From Salinimicrobium sediminilitoris (GTDB taxonomy: Bacteria; Bacteroidota; Bacteroidia; Flavobacteriales; Flavobacteriaceae), in assembly GCF_020866905.1 (NCBI RefSeq), contig NZ_JAIVCC010000005.1:484088-548087 (forward strand): a stretch of DNA of 64,000 nt. Direction: 5' to 3'. The notes beneath the pieces are model-generated. The model was not told where the DNA came from and did not search any database. It worked only from the letters and a program-made list of their open reading frames with translations. A program made the position numbers and the translations under genes. Positions 17,303-26,349 of the stretch are shown here, piece after piece; position 1 is the first letter of the stretch, and every line of letters begins with the position of its first letter.

Positions 17303-18136
17303 TTATTCATCCATTCTTTCTTTGAAATACTGATCTACCATAGCTTTACCTTTTGGTGTCAAATAGTACTTATCAGTTTTATTTGTCAAATTATGGACTT
17401 TTGTTATTAAATCTTCTTCAAAATACATTACTAAACCTAATTCATCTACTTGGTCTTTTGGATACTCTGTTTGCTTTAATAATTCTGTAATATCCTTTAT
17501 GAATCTATCTATGAAACTTTTATCATAATTATGATACTCTTGATATATTCTTTTTTTCTCTTTCTCTATTTCTTCTTTTTTTTCTAGAAGGATATCGTAT
17601 TTCTCTGTATTTGATTTCAAATGTTCGTTAGTATCAGATAACTGGGTTTTTAATTCAGAATTTTCCGTTTCTAAGCTATCTATAAAATCATCTTTTTTAA
17701 TCAACTCGTTACTGAGGTTGGTTATCTTTCGATTTAAATCGGACTTTTCTTTATAGTCTGCTCTTAAATTTTCTAGTTTTACTTCTTCTTCAGCTAGTGC
17801 TTGCTGTCCCTTAATATCGATCAGTCTTTGTTGTAAGAAACTATCTTTTCTACCTTTCAATGCAAAATGGCCAATTTTATCAAATAGCCACATAACATAA
17901 GGAAGTACTGCAACATATACGACGGCAATAATTAATGGGAGGATTAAATAAGTACTAACACTATTATAATCATTTTCGACAATATCAATTCTTTTTTCTA
18001 TGATTTTACTCGAAAATAGTATAACTAAAATTGCTTTCCAGTTTAAAGCTAAAAACGAAATAATAAAGGACCCAATAAATGGATTTTTAATTCTTTCTTC
18101 GGAGGACCTCAAAATTGAGGAGATTAAATTTTTCAT
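17303..18136 (-). CDS. Two-TM coiled-coil membrane protein with C-terminal winged helix
   Basis: From the ATG at 18136 it has 277 aa: SSEERIKNPFIGSFIISFLA leads into membrane segment 1 (about 20-43), segment 2 follows at about 62-85, then a long charged coiled coil (about 95-205) and a C-terminal domain ending DKYYLTPKGKAMVDQYF. The first part belongs to a scattered family with NPF-x-G-x-F-I and NWK in the membrane segment; its function is not known to me. A longer form from 18166 is possible but adds only MGYKKLGKYY. The gene is AT-rich, same strand as the ATPase, 162 bases upstream of it. Both probably form one accessory module. Confidence 0.78.
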   Translation of the reverse strand: MKNLISSILRSSEERIKNPFIGSFIISFLALNWKAILVILFSSKIIEKRIDIVENDYNSVSTYLILPLIIAVVYVAVLPYVMWLFDKIGHFALKGRKDSFLQQRLIDIKGQQALAEEEVKLENLRADYKEKSDLNRKITNLSNELIKKDDFIDSLETENSELKTQLSDTNEHLKSNTEKYDILLEKKEEIEKEKKRIYQEYHNYDKSFIDRFIKDITELLKQTEYPKDQVDELGLVMYFEEDLITKVHNLTNKTDKYYLTPKGKAMVDQYFKERMDE

Positions 18137-18400
18137 ATAATATTTGCCCAACTTCTTATACCCCAAATAAACCTGTTGTTTTCCCTTTTTTATTTACCGG
18201 ATAAACAATTCTACCTGAGGCTCAGTAAATCTATTAAAATTTTGTTAAGGAACTTGAGGGAAAACCGTAAAGAAGCCGGATTTCAGCCAGAAGAGCTAAA
18301 AATTCAGATTACACTTTTCACTGAGAAACCTGCACGAAATCCTTTTCTTTTAAAAATATCCTAAAGAGCAGCTAACTTTTTCCCTGCGGGAATAAGGCCT

Positions 18401-18408
18401 TACCTTTG
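18401..18408 (+). promoter_or_regulatory. Bacteroidota -7 promoter box for the MFS gene
   Basis: TACCTTTG followed by CAG, 20 bases before the TTG start. The transcript would begin in the short repeat at 18410. Confidence 0.55.
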
Positions 18409-18409
18409 C

Positions 18410-18431
18410 AGCTTCAAAAAAGGCATTTTGA
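18410..18431 (+). repeat. Dispersed short palindromic repeat, copy 4
   Basis: AGCTTCAAAAAAGGCATTTT, followed by GA. It sits between the promoter box and the coding region and contributes the TTG start codon of the MFS gene. Confidence 0.5.
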
Positions 18432-19642
18432 AGGATTATTTTTACTTTCTAAAGGGAAATTTCAGGACCGTAAGCTTTGGTTGGCTGCTCACGCTTCTAT
18501 CGGGCTTTGGACAAACTTTCCTTATTTCCCTCTACGTACCCGAGATCATCAGGTCTTTCAGTATTTCTGAAGGTGCTTTTGGAGCGATCTATGCCGGCTG
18601 TACGATTGCAGCTTCTTTCATCATGCTTTCCGTTGGTCATACGGTAGATCATAAGCCGGTTAAAAAAGTCACTGCTTTTACAGTTGCTGGCCTGGCACTT
18701 TCCAGTATCCTGCTTGGAGTTTCTGAAAGTATAATTCTGCTTATAGTTGCAGTTACCGGCCTCCGACTTGCAGGCCAGGGGTTGCTCACGCACATTAGCA
18801 TGACCATCATGTCAAAGCAATACGTGAATGACCGCGGAAAAGCCCTGAGCTTTTCCTCTCTCGGTTTTTCGGTAGGGGAAGCTATTTTTCCGCTTATCAT
18901 CGCTTTCCTCATAAGCTGGTTCGATTGGCGGGTTGCCGCAATTGCCAGTGGGGTTGCTCTTTTGATCTACCTCATCCGACTTAAATTCACCCGACTTGAA
19001 TATTTTGATGAAAAGCTGTCGACAAAGGGAAGTCCGTCTCCCTGGTCTTTATTAAAGGATTATAAATCTGTGGTTTTTGACAGGAAGTTCGGAGTGATGA
19101 TGCCCGCCAGTTTCATCCTTAGCTTTGGTGCAACTGCGATCTTCTTTTATCAGTATGTATTTGTGGAGAACAAAGGCTGGTCTGTACAATTATACGCCAC
19201 CTTCTTTACTGTTTATGCAGTAACCCGTTTCCTTTTTTCCCTTTTTGGAGGGATGTGGGTAGATAAATTCACAGCCAGGAAACTCTTCCAGTATTATTTG
19301 ATCCCAATCAACTTAGGGCTGTTGCCTTTTGCTTTCATGGAAAGCATCGTAGGAGCATTGATCTTTCTCGTCACCGCCGGAATAAGTATGGGAGTGGCAG
19401 GAACGGTCAAAACAGCTTTAATAGCCGAACTCTACGGAACAGAAAAAATGGGAGTGATAAGAAGTGTCTTCACCATGTTCTCCGTCATTAGTACCGCACT
19501 GGGACCCCTCGTAGTCGGCTTATTAATGGACGCCGGAGTAGGCTTTGAATACCTCATGGCCGGAATTTTTGTCCTCATGGCCCTGATCATCATCAACTCT
19601 CAACGGATCAAATCCTATCAGGATCAGGAAATACCTGCATAA
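18428..19642 (+). CDS. Major facilitator superfamily transporter
   Basis: A 404-aa polytopic inner-membrane protein with about 12 hydrophobic segments. The loop 2-3 region GHTVDHKPVKKV and the matching second-half loop GGMWVDKFTARKLF are the MFS A-type motifs in both halves. The substrate is unknown. The start is TTG at 18428, 20 bases after a good promoter box; no in-frame ATG precedes the first membrane segment. It is divergent from the AT-rich island and appears to be ordinary chromosome. Confidence 0.88.
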   Translation: MKDYFYFLKGNFRTVSFGWLLTLLSGFGQTFLISLYVPEIIRSFSISEGAFGAIYAGCTIAASFIMLSVGHTVDHKPVKKVTAFTVAGLALSSILLGVSESIILLIVAVTGLRLAGQGLLTHISMTIMSKQYVNDRGKALSFSSLGFSVGEAIFPLIIAFLISWFDWRVAAIASGVALLIYLIRLKFTRLEYFDEKLSTKGSPSPWSLLKDYKSVVFDRKFGVMMPASFILSFGATAIFFYQYVFVENKGWSVQLYATFFTVYAVTRFLFSLFGGMWVDKFTARKLFQYYLIPINLGLLPFAFMESIVGALIFLVTAGISMGVAGTVKTALIAELYGTEKMGVIRSVFTMFSVISTALGPLVVGLLMDAGVGFEYLMAGIFVLMALIIINSQRIKSYQDQEIPA

Positions 19643-20025
19643 TGCCTTATTCTCGATACAAATCTGTTCCTGCTATCGCAGTTCCAGATTCACCCAAATT
19701 GACACAAAGATTCATTTTTTGTGAAGACATTCGGCTGATTTGAAATAATCGATCATTAAAGAAAATTCTGTTCTTTTTCCATTGATGAAAAAGAACCAAA
19801 AAATCGGCTTACGAAAATGTTGCTAAAATTTTCATTCGGAGCCTAAATTTTAGGAACTCGCCACCATCCTTTTGAAAAATTTCATAATCTCGATGGCTCA
19901 AAAGCCTAAAATTTTACGGCTCACTCATTTCAATTTTCACGCAAAATTTTCGATAGGCCGTTTGATGATATCCTCTGAATCGACAGCGGAATCTTGTTAA
20001 TTGGCAATTGTTTATTGCTAATTGA
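19643..20025. other. Gene-free stretch with a hairpin-rich intergenic sequence
   Basis: 383 bases without a supportable gene. A hairpin TTCTTTTTC (19771-19779) against GAAAAAGAA (19787-19795) starts a stretch of short AAAATTTT-type inverted words up to about 19980. Similar TTCTTTTTC...GAAAAAGAA text is, as I remember, common in Bacteroidota intergenic DNA. No promoter or terminator is clear. Confidence 0.4.
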
Positions 20026-20226
20026 TCAGGCAAGCGTGTCTTCAATCTTCTGAACTCTCCCCACTTCTCCCGTTTCCAACCGTACTTTTATTCCGTGGGG
20101 ATGCATGGGAGATTTAGTAAGTATGTCGGCCACGTAACCATAGGTCAGCCTGCCCGATCGTTGATCTTGCTTTTGCACTATTGCCACCCTGCTTCCGGGG
20201 GTAAGATCTTTTCTTGTGGGTTTCAT
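20026..20226 (-). CDS. YwbE family protein
   Basis: A 66-aa protein beginning MKPTRKDLTPGSRVAIVQKQ and with GYVADILTKSPMHPHGIKVR, characteristic of the YwbE (DUF2196) family, a small SH3-like beta fold of unknown function. It starts one base after the stop of the oxidoreductase gene upstream on the same strand, so the two are co-transcribed. Confidence 0.92.
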   Translation of the reverse strand: MKPTRKDLTPGSRVAIVQKQDQRSGRLTYGYVADILTKSPMHPHGIKVRLETGEVGRVQKIEDTLA

Positions 20227-20227
20227 T

Positions 20228-20878
20228 TTACCCGCGGCTTAGTTCGATCATAGCAGATTTTATTGGTTCTTCGCCTTCAATAGCTTCAAAGGTCATATTT
20301 TGAACCAGGGGATCTGCCAGGGACATAATTAAAAGAAAAGCCACATCGTCTCTTGGGATCTCTCCTGCGCCTTCGAGCTTGTGTGCCAGTTCTACTTTTC
20401 CGGTGCCCATGTCATCAGAAAGTCTTCCCGGGCGTATAATCGTGTAGTTTAGTCCGCTTTCCTCAAGATGTTTATCTGCTGCTGCTTTTGCTTTAAGGTA
20501 GTGCTCCAGCTTTGGATGGCTGGAAGGTTCATCTGCTCCCATTGCGCTTAACATGATGAACTTTTTGACTTTAGCCTTTTTGGCTGCATCGATAATTTTA
20601 ATAGCCCCTTTTTCATCTACTTCCGTAGTTTTTTCCTCTCCGGTATCTCCTCCCGAACCTGCAGCAAAAATCACTTTTTTGACACCTTTCATCGCTCCGG
20701 AGAAGTCCTCCTGCTCCAAGTCGGCAAGTACCCACTTGACTTCCATGTCCTCAAAAATGGTCTTTTGCTCTTCCTTTCTAATCATGGCCATCGGCTCAAA
20801 ACTCTGACTGTTGTTGAGGATCTCAATAATCCTTTTTCCTGTACTTCCGGTTGCTCCTACTATTAATATCTTTTCCAT
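20228..20878 (-). CDS. NAD(P)-binding oxidoreductase, atypical SDR
   Basis: A 216-aa Rossmann protein. ILIVGATGSTGKRIIEIL is the nucleotide loop; HPKLEHYLKAKAAADKHLEE corresponds to the active-site region of atypical SDRs, with Tyr-x-x-x-Lys spacing (YLKAK), and NYTIIRPGRL follows. Such proteins are NmrA/YwnB-like reductases or redox sensors; the substrate is unknown. Coupled to the YwbE gene. Confidence 0.9.
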   Translation of the reverse strand: MEKILIVGATGSTGKRIIEILNNSQSFEPMAMIRKEEQKTIFEDMEVKWVLADLEQEDFSGAMKGVKKVIFAAGSGGDTGEEKTTEVDEKGAIKIIDAAKKAKVKKFIMLSAMGADEPSSHPKLEHYLKAKAAADKHLEESGLNYTIIRPGRLSDDMGTGKVELAHKLEGAGEIPRDDVAFLLIMSLADPLVQNMTFEAIEGEEPIKSAMIELSRG

Positions 20879-20961
20879 GTTTTCTATTTTTTTCCTAAAA
20901 CAGCAAGTTAAGCATCAAAAAATCTAAATCCAACTTCATGTTTTTAATATGAAGAGCAGGT

Positions 20962-22785
20962 TTACTTTGGAAGTTCTCCGTTTTTCCGCATTTCTGTGAC
21001 CTTGCGCTCCAGTTCCTGCTGAAATTCTTCCATTACCGGGCGTACAGTGCTTTCCGGAAGGTCGGCTATTCGAATGTACATAAGTCCGTCAACTGCGTCA
21101 TTGAACATAGGATCCACGTTGAAGGCTACTACTTTGGCATTTTGCTTAATATACTTTTTTATAAGCACAGGAAGGCGCATGCTTCCCGGTTCTACCTCGT
21201 CAATGATCTTGTCAAATTTATTGAGATCGGCTTTGGTCTCATCGAAAATTAGATCCTTATCCTGGTCCTTAAGTTTTACTTTGAATTCTTTTTTAGGCCT
21301 TATGTATTGAGCTACATATGGGTCATAATAATTTGACCTCATGAACTCTATCATTAAAGACTTTGAAAAGTTGGAGAACTTGTTGCTAATACTTACCCCT
21401 CCTATAAGGTATTTGTGCTTCGGAAATCTCAAGGTGCAGTGTACTATCCCTTTCCAAAGTAAAAACAGTGGCATGGGACGCTGCTGATATTCCTTAATAA
21501 TGAAGGCCCGGCCCATTTCGATAGATTCGCTCATCATTTTATGCAGCTCTGGCTCAAACCTGAAGAGATCCTGCAGGTAAAATCCATTGATCCCATACTT
21601 CTCAAAGATCTCGGCGCCCATACCCATTCGATATGCTCCTGCAATTTTGTTGGTCTCATTATCCCACAGGAACATGTGATAATAATAATCATCAAATTTA
21701 TCGAGGTCGGTAGACATATTGGTCCCTTCGCCTATTGCCCTGAAGGTGATTTCCCGAAGCCTTCCAATTTCCTTGAGCACATTGGGAATGATCTCTTTTT
21801 TGGCAAGAAAAACTTCATAGTTTTTACTTTCCAGTAGTCTTTTGTCCAGTTTGCGGCAGAGTTCCACCTCTGCCATCATAAGATCGGAATGTGTTTCTTC
21901 CACGATCTTTTTCGGAGGTTTCGGGATCTTAAAGTTCTTGGGAATACCTTTCAAAAATGGCTTTTTTTCAAAGGCATTGGCAAGCATATAAGTCTTTCGG
22001 CGTAAGAAAGCCGTTAATGATTCTACGGTGGTGATCTCCTCCAGGTCCTTGGGTTGGATAGGGTTTCCAATCCGCACTTTGATCTTGCGTCTCTTTTGTG
22101 AAAGCATCTCACTGGGCAGCTTGGCAGTTCTAAGGACATCACTTACCGAAGCCAGTTTATAGAAAAAGGTGCTGTTCTTGGCATGAAAATAAACCGGGAT
22201 CACGGGTACTTTGGCCTTCTGAATAAGTTTCATCGCCGCAGGATCCCACGGCCGGTCCACGATCCTTCGTTCATCGCGATAGGTGGAAACTTCTCCCGCC
22301 GGGAAAATTCCCAGAGGTTTCCCCTCCTGTAAATGGGTTATGGCTTCTTTTATACCTCTTGTGCTGGATTGTGCTTCCTTGTGATCTTCAAAAGGATTGA
22401 CAGGCATAATAAACGGCTGAATAGGCTCAATACGCTGTAGCAAAAAATTGGCGATCACCTTAAAATCCTCCCGCTGTGACAGTAAAAGCTTAAGCAAGAT
22501 CATCCCGTCAATCCCTCCCAGGGGATGATTTGAAATGGTAATAAAAGGTCTTGACTTTGGGATTCGCTTCAGGTCATCTTCAGGAATCTCAAAATCTATT
22601 TCAAAACCTTTCAGAATAGAATCGATAAATTGAGGGGCAGTCATATGCTTCCGCTTATCATATTCCTTATTGATCACCGAAAGTTGGGTGGTTTTTAAGA
22701 CTATCCACCCTATAGAAGTTCCTATAAATCCGAATTTGTCCAAATTCATGACTTTGGCAACTTCTTTTGCACTTACAATTCCCAT
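20962..22785 (-). CDS. glsF: Bifunctional O-/N-acyltransferase (OlsF/GlsF-like), glycine or ornithine lipid synthesis
   Basis: A 607-aa two-domain protein. The N-terminal part (about 1-290) is a PlsC-type lysophospholipid acyltransferase with NHPLGGIDG and GIFPAGEVSTYRD. The C-terminal part (about 300-560) is the OlsB-like GNAT domain with REITFRAIGEGTNMSTDLDK and GAYRMGMG. This O-acyl plus N-acyl fusion is the architecture of OlsF, and of GlsF in Flavobacterium, which make amino-acid lipids (flavolipin-type) from glycine or ornithine. Product identity here is inferred. lysC follows upstream on the same strand with a 19-base gap. Confidence 0.82.
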   Translation of the reverse strand: MGIVSAKEVAKVMNLDKFGFIGTSIGWIVLKTTQLSVINKEYDKRKHMTAPQFIDSILKGFEIDFEIPEDDLKRIPKSRPFITISNHPLGGIDGMILLKLLLSQREDFKVIANFLLQRIEPIQPFIMPVNPFEDHKEAQSSTRGIKEAITHLQEGKPLGIFPAGEVSTYRDERRIVDRPWDPAAMKLIQKAKVPVIPVYFHAKNSTFFYKLASVSDVLRTAKLPSEMLSQKRRKIKVRIGNPIQPKDLEEITTVESLTAFLRRKTYMLANAFEKKPFLKGIPKNFKIPKPPKKIVEETHSDLMMAEVELCRKLDKRLLESKNYEVFLAKKEIIPNVLKEIGRLREITFRAIGEGTNMSTDLDKFDDYYYHMFLWDNETNKIAGAYRMGMGAEIFEKYGINGFYLQDLFRFEPELHKMMSESIEMGRAFIIKEYQQRPMPLFLLWKGIVHCTLRFPKHKYLIGGVSISNKFSNFSKSLMIEFMRSNYYDPYVAQYIRPKKEFKVKLKDQDKDLIFDETKADLNKFDKIIDEVEPGSMRLPVLIKKYIKQNAKVVAFNVDPMFNDAVDGLMYIRIADLPESTVRPVMEEFQQELERKVTEMRKNGELPK

Positions 22786-22804
22786 TCAGTATGTTTTTTA
22801 AATC

Positions 22805-24055
22805 TTAAGGTATGGCTACTAATTGCACGGTTTCCCGGGTAGTCTGTTTAAGCAGGATCTTCTTGTCTTTTTCCAGTGCCTCTACGGCTTTTTCATCAAA
22901 ATGCCTTATGGTGTAAAGGGAAACCCCGGTGTTGTAACTCACTCTAAAGGTCGCCTTTAAATGATTGATCAACTTTTCCAGGTTATTAAATTTATTATCA
23001 ATACAAACAGAAAAGCTAATGGCCGAATTCTGAATAAGGTCCACTTTTATCTGGTATTTATGAAATAAACTGAAGATCTCGCTTATATTTTTTTCCAGGA
23101 TAAAGGAAAAGTCCAAGGAAGATAAAGAGATCAAAACCTGGTCTTTTTTGACAATAAAGCAAGGGATCTTCGGAAGTATAGGCTGCCCCTTTCTTACTGC
23201 CGTTCCCGGGTTCCCCGGATTCAAAAATGATTTCACAAACAACGGAATTTCCTTTCGCTGCAACGGCTGAAGCGTCTTTGGATGGATCACCGAAGCCCCG
23301 TAAAATGCAAGTTCTATGGCTTCTTCATACGAGATTTGCTCCAGCAGGTGCGGATTTTCAAATGCTCTTGGATCTGCATTCAACACTCCGGGGACATCTT
23401 TCCAGATGGTTACGCTGTCGGCATTCAGGCAATAGGCGAAAATTCCGGCGGTGTAATCACTTCCTTCCCGTCCCAAAGTAGTGGAAAAGTTATTAGGATC
23501 TCCACCAATAAAACCCTGTGTTATCGTGAGGCTCTTAGGATTAACTTTTAATTTTATTTGTGCCTGTGTTTCGTCCCATTGCACTTGTGCATCACGGTAA
23601 GTACTATCAGTTCGAATGCAGTTTCTCGCGTCAAGCAGGTCATTTTTAATTCCGCGGGAAGAAAAATATGTGCTAACAATATTGGTTGAAAGTAACTCCC
23701 CGTAGATCACAACCTGATCGTAAACGAAGTCATAATTGGTCGAGCGGTTATGATTAAGGAAATTCTCCAGTTCCTGAAATATATCCCGCACTTGAGCAAA
23801 AGCAATATGATCTTTATTTTCGAAAAGTCCCAGCAGGATCTCTCTGTGATATTCCTTTACCGGCTGTAGAGCATCATTAAATTGCCCTTTTTGAAGATAA
23901 TCTTTTACAACCTCCTCCAGGGCATTGGTGGTCTTCCCCATAGCCGAGATGACTATAAGCTTTTCATTAATTCCTTCTCCCTCGAGTACCTTGAGAACGT
24001 TCTTTACTCCGCCGGCATCTCTTACAGATGCGCCTCCAAATTTGAATACCTTCAT
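22805..24055 (-). CDS. lysC: Aspartate kinase
   Basis: Phosphorylates aspartate, the first step to lysine, threonine and methionine. The 416-aa protein begins with KVFKFGGASVRD (kinase signature KFGG-S), contains GFIGGDPNNFSTTLGREGSD and the DPR site of VLNADPRAF, and ends in ACT-type regulatory sequence (about 300-416). It is monofunctional, without a fused homoserine dehydrogenase. It overlaps the preceding GNAT gene by four bases, so the GNAT-lysC-glsF order is probably one transcript. Confidence 0.95.
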   Translation of the reverse strand: MKVFKFGGASVRDAGGVKNVLKVLEGEGINEKLIVISAMGKTTNALEEVVKDYLQKGQFNDALQPVKEYHREILLGLFENKDHIAFAQVRDIFQELENFLNHNRSTNYDFVYDQVVIYGELLSTNIVSTYFSSRGIKNDLLDARNCIRTDSTYRDAQVQWDETQAQIKLKVNPKSLTITQGFIGGDPNNFSTTLGREGSDYTAGIFAYCLNADSVTIWKDVPGVLNADPRAFENPHLLEQISYEEAIELAFYGASVIHPKTLQPLQRKEIPLFVKSFLNPGNPGTAVRKGQPILPKIPCFIVKKDQVLISLSSLDFSFILEKNISEIFSLFHKYQIKVDLIQNSAISFSVCIDNKFNNLEKLINHLKATFRVSYNTGVSLYTIRHFDEKAVEALEKDKKILLKQTTRETVQLVAIP

Positions 24056-24534
24056 CTGGCAGTTTCTACGTAGTTGGTGATTCCGTTCTCATCCATCTGC
24101 ACTGTGTACCAACCCTCAAGAATATTAGCTCCGCTGCGTTTGTAAAAGTCAATGGCATGCGTGTTCCAGTCCAGCACCACCCATTCCACACGTTTTAATC
24201 CCTGTTCCTTGGCATATTCAATCACCTTTCGATATAATTGGTTTCCAAGCCCGGTACCACGTTTTTCCTCTCTTACAATAAGATCCTCCAGATGCAGCGT
24301 TCGGCCTTTCCAGGTGGAAAAACGATAGTATACAAGGGCCATACCTTCGATCCTGCCATCAACTTCAGCCACAAAAACATGAAAAAGCGGATGCTCTCCA
24401 AAACCTTCCTTTTCCAAAGTCTCGACAGTGGTGATTACTGCATCGGGTTCTTTCTCAAAGGCGGCCAGTTCTTTAATAAGTTCCAGCACTGCCGGCATGT
24501 CTTCCTTTCTTGCATCTCGAATTATGGTATCCAT
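24052..24534 (-). CDS. GNAT family N-acetyltransferase
   Basis: A 160-aa acetyltransferase. The acetyl-CoA loop is VREEKRGTGLGNQLYRKVIE (R/Q-x-x-G-x-G/A), and LDWNTHAIDFYKRSGA is the usual motif B. It resembles the diamine/thialysine acetyltransferase (SSAT-like) subgroup by its ALVYYRFSTWKGRTLHLEDL segment. First gene of the presumed lysC transcript. Confidence 0.92.
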   Translation of the reverse strand: MDTIIRDARKEDMPAVLELIKELAAFEKEPDAVITTVETLEKEGFGEHPLFHVFVAEVDGRIEGMALVYYRFSTWKGRTLHLEDLIVREEKRGTGLGNQLYRKVIEYAKEQGLKRVEWVVLDWNTHAIDFYKRSGANILEGWYTVQMDENGITNYVETAR

Positions 24535-24617
24535 AGCTTTTGTTTACTGACAAAAATAGAGATTTGATTTTAAGATTAAATTACGAAAACGTTATAGTCG
24601 CTTAAAATATTTTGGTT

Positions 24618-24625
24618 TAGTTTTG
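24618..24625 (+). promoter_or_regulatory. Bacteroidota -7 promoter box for fbp
   Basis: TAGTTTTG, 27 bases before the fbp ATG, in the divergent region between the GNAT gene and fbp. Confidence 0.45.
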
Positions 24626-24651
24626 TCCGGTAAAGCATATTTACTACTTCC

Positions 24652-25662
24652 ATGATCAAGAAAAATCAAACATTAGGCGAGTTTATTATTGAAAACCAGG
24701 CAGAATTCGCTTACTCCTCCGGAGAACTTTCCAGATTAATCAATTCCATAAGACTTGCCGCCAAAGTGGTAAATCACGAGGTGAACAAAGCCGGACTGGT
24801 AGATATTACAGGAGCAGCAGGAGAAACTAATGTTCAGGGCGAAGATCAACAAAAACTGGATGTATATGCTAACGAGAAGTTTATCCAAACCCTCACAAAC
24901 CGTGAGATTGTGTGCGGGATCGCTTCCGAAGAAAATGACGATTTCATAACCATTGCCGGTTCAAATAATGACCACAAAAACAAATATGTAGTTCTAATGG
25001 ACCCGCTGGATGGTAGTTCTAACATCGATGTAAATGTTTCTGTAGGTACCATCTTCTCCATATATAGAAGAGTTAGTCCTGTGGGAACGCCTGTTCAACT
25101 GGAAGATTTTCTACAGCCCGGGAACAAACAGGTCGCTGCAGGCTACGTGGTTTATGGGACTTCAACTATGCTTGTGTATACCACCGGGCACGGAGTGAAT
25201 GGATTTACGCTTAACCCGGCATTGGGATCATGGTATCTGTCTCATCCCAATATGAAGTTCCCCGAAAAAGGATGTATTTACTCTGTTAATGAAGGGAATT
25301 ACGTACATTTTCCAAAGGGAGTGAAAAATTATATAAAATATTGCCAGGAAGAAAAGGAAGACAGGCCTTATACCTCAAGGTATATAGGATCTCTGGTTTC
25401 CGACTTTCACCGGAATATGATCAAAGGTGGTATTTATTTCTATCCAACCACCTCCAGTGCCCCGAATGGAAAGTTGAGGTTGCTTTATGAATGTAACCCT
25501 ATGGCCTTTATTGCCGAACAGGCCGGTGGGAAAGCGAGTAACGGCTTCGACAGAATTCTTGATATTGATCCTACCGAGTTGCACCAACGGGTGCCCTTCT
25601 TCTGCGGTAATAAGGAAATGGTGGAGAAAGCCGAAGAATTCATGGCGAAAGACCCCGAATAA
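24652..25662 (+). CDS. fbp: Class 1 fructose-1,6-bisphosphatase
   Basis: Hydrolyses fructose-1,6-bisphosphate in gluconeogenesis. The 336-aa protein carries the metal/phosphate motif [12 protein letters not shown] (residues 117-128), CGIASEEND (metal-ligand glutamates) and the late [20 protein letters not shown], which holds the active-site lysine and a metal-ligand glutamate. ATG at 24652 is well placed behind a promoter box. The C-terminus [13 protein letters not shown] is normal. It is convergent with the TerB-like gene. Confidence 0.97.
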   Translation: MIKKNQTLGEFIIENQAEFAYSSGELSRLINSIRLAAKVVNHEVNKAGLVDITGAAGETNVQGEDQQKLDVYANEKFIQTLTNREIVCGIASEENDDFITIAGSNNDHKNKYVVLMDPLDGSSNIDVNVSVGTIFSIYRRVSPVGTPVQLEDFLQPGNKQVAAGYVVYGTSTMLVYTTGHGVNGFTLNPALGSWYLSHPNMKFPEKGCIYSVNEGNYVHFPKGVKNYIKYCQEEKEDRPYTSRYIGSLVSDFHRNMIKGGIYFYPTTSSAPNGKLRLLYECNPMAFIAEQAGGKASNGFDRILDIDPTELHQRVPFFCGNKEMVEKAEEFMAKDPE

Positions 25663-25666
25663 CTTC

Positions 25667-25689
25667 AGCTTCTAAAAAGGCATTTTAAG
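25667..25689 (+). repeat. Dispersed short palindromic repeat, copy 5
   Basis: AGCTTCTAAAAAGGCATTTT between the convergent fbp and TerB-like genes, five bases after the fbp stop. It matches copy 3 (8011) and copy 4 (18410) closely. Confidence 0.55.
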
Positions 25690-25692
25690 AAC

Positions 25693-26118
25693 CTATTTAT
25701 TCTTGTATAACAGGTAGCGGTAGTCATCAAAGCTCATCCCGCTAAAGATTTCCATGGAACGTTTAATGATCCCTTCAGAAACCTGGGGCGAGAAGCCCAT
25801 ACCTATTGCGTATTTGCGCAGCAATTCTACCTCTTCCTCATCTATGTCATGGTCTGAATAAATGATCCTGAAAAGATCATAAAGTCTCTCAAGCCGTCCT
25901 TCCATTGAATTATTAGGGTGAATTGGAAATGCATTTGGATTTTTAAGCACCTTAGTATACTCGTCTTCCTGAATATCGAGCTTCATCGCGAATCTCTTTA
26001 ACTGGGCTTCTTCCCGGTCATTAATAGGTCCGTCTGCAGCGGCAAGATTTACAATTGAAGCAAAATGCCCTAAATTTCTAAGGTGTTCCCCGGTTCCAAA
26101 TAGGTCTGAAAATGACAT
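25693..26118 (-). CDS. TerB-like (tellurite resistance/DUF533-type) protein
   Basis: A 141-aa all-helical protein. The repeated acidic turns AAADGPINDREEAQLKRFA and YSDHDIDEEEVELLRKYAIG are the metal-binding TerB pattern. TerB domains bind Ca2+-like ions at membranes and occur in stress proteins; the presence of one such gene does not show tellurite resistance. Confidence 0.85.
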   Translation of the reverse strand: MSFSDLFGTGEHLRNLGHFASIVNLAAADGPINDREEAQLKRFAMKLDIQEDEYTKVLKNPNAFPIHPNNSMEGRLERLYDLFRIIYSDHDIDEEEVELLRKYAIGMGFSPQVSEGIIKRSMEIFSGMSFDDYRYLLYKNK

Positions 26119-26171
26119 AGTCTAGTATTTTTTACTCAAATATAATAAAATAAGGAGTATTTAATGATTGT

Positions 26172-26275
26172 GCTTTGGGGGTTTCCCCCACTTTAAAAGC
26201 GGGGGCCGCGCTTTCCGCTCATAGTCCCTCGCCTTTACAGGCTTCGGGAGCTATCCGCTGCAATCGCTAACCCAA
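26172..26275. repeat. GC-rich structured intergenic repeat, copy B
   Basis: Contains CCCCCACTTTAAAAGCGGGGG, a hairpin, then GCGCTTTCCGCT, a variable middle and CCGCTGCAATCGCT. The frame words match copy A at 12447-12540 (GGGCTTTCCGCT, CCGCTTCAATCCCT). It lies before the MBL exonuclease gene. Confidence 0.5.
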
Positions 26276-26349
26276 AAAAATCCCATTTTCAGGTTTAATA
26301 TTTTCCTAATACCACAGCTGTCCTGCTCAAAAAATCCTAACTTGAATTT

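Noticed and set aside
18176-18364. 62-codon open frame before the MFS gene
   Set aside because: No family, no start context, and it ends before the real promoter; it looks like chance.
25693-26118. Tellurite resistance operon
   Set aside because: A lone TerB-like domain protein without terC, terD or terE neighbours.
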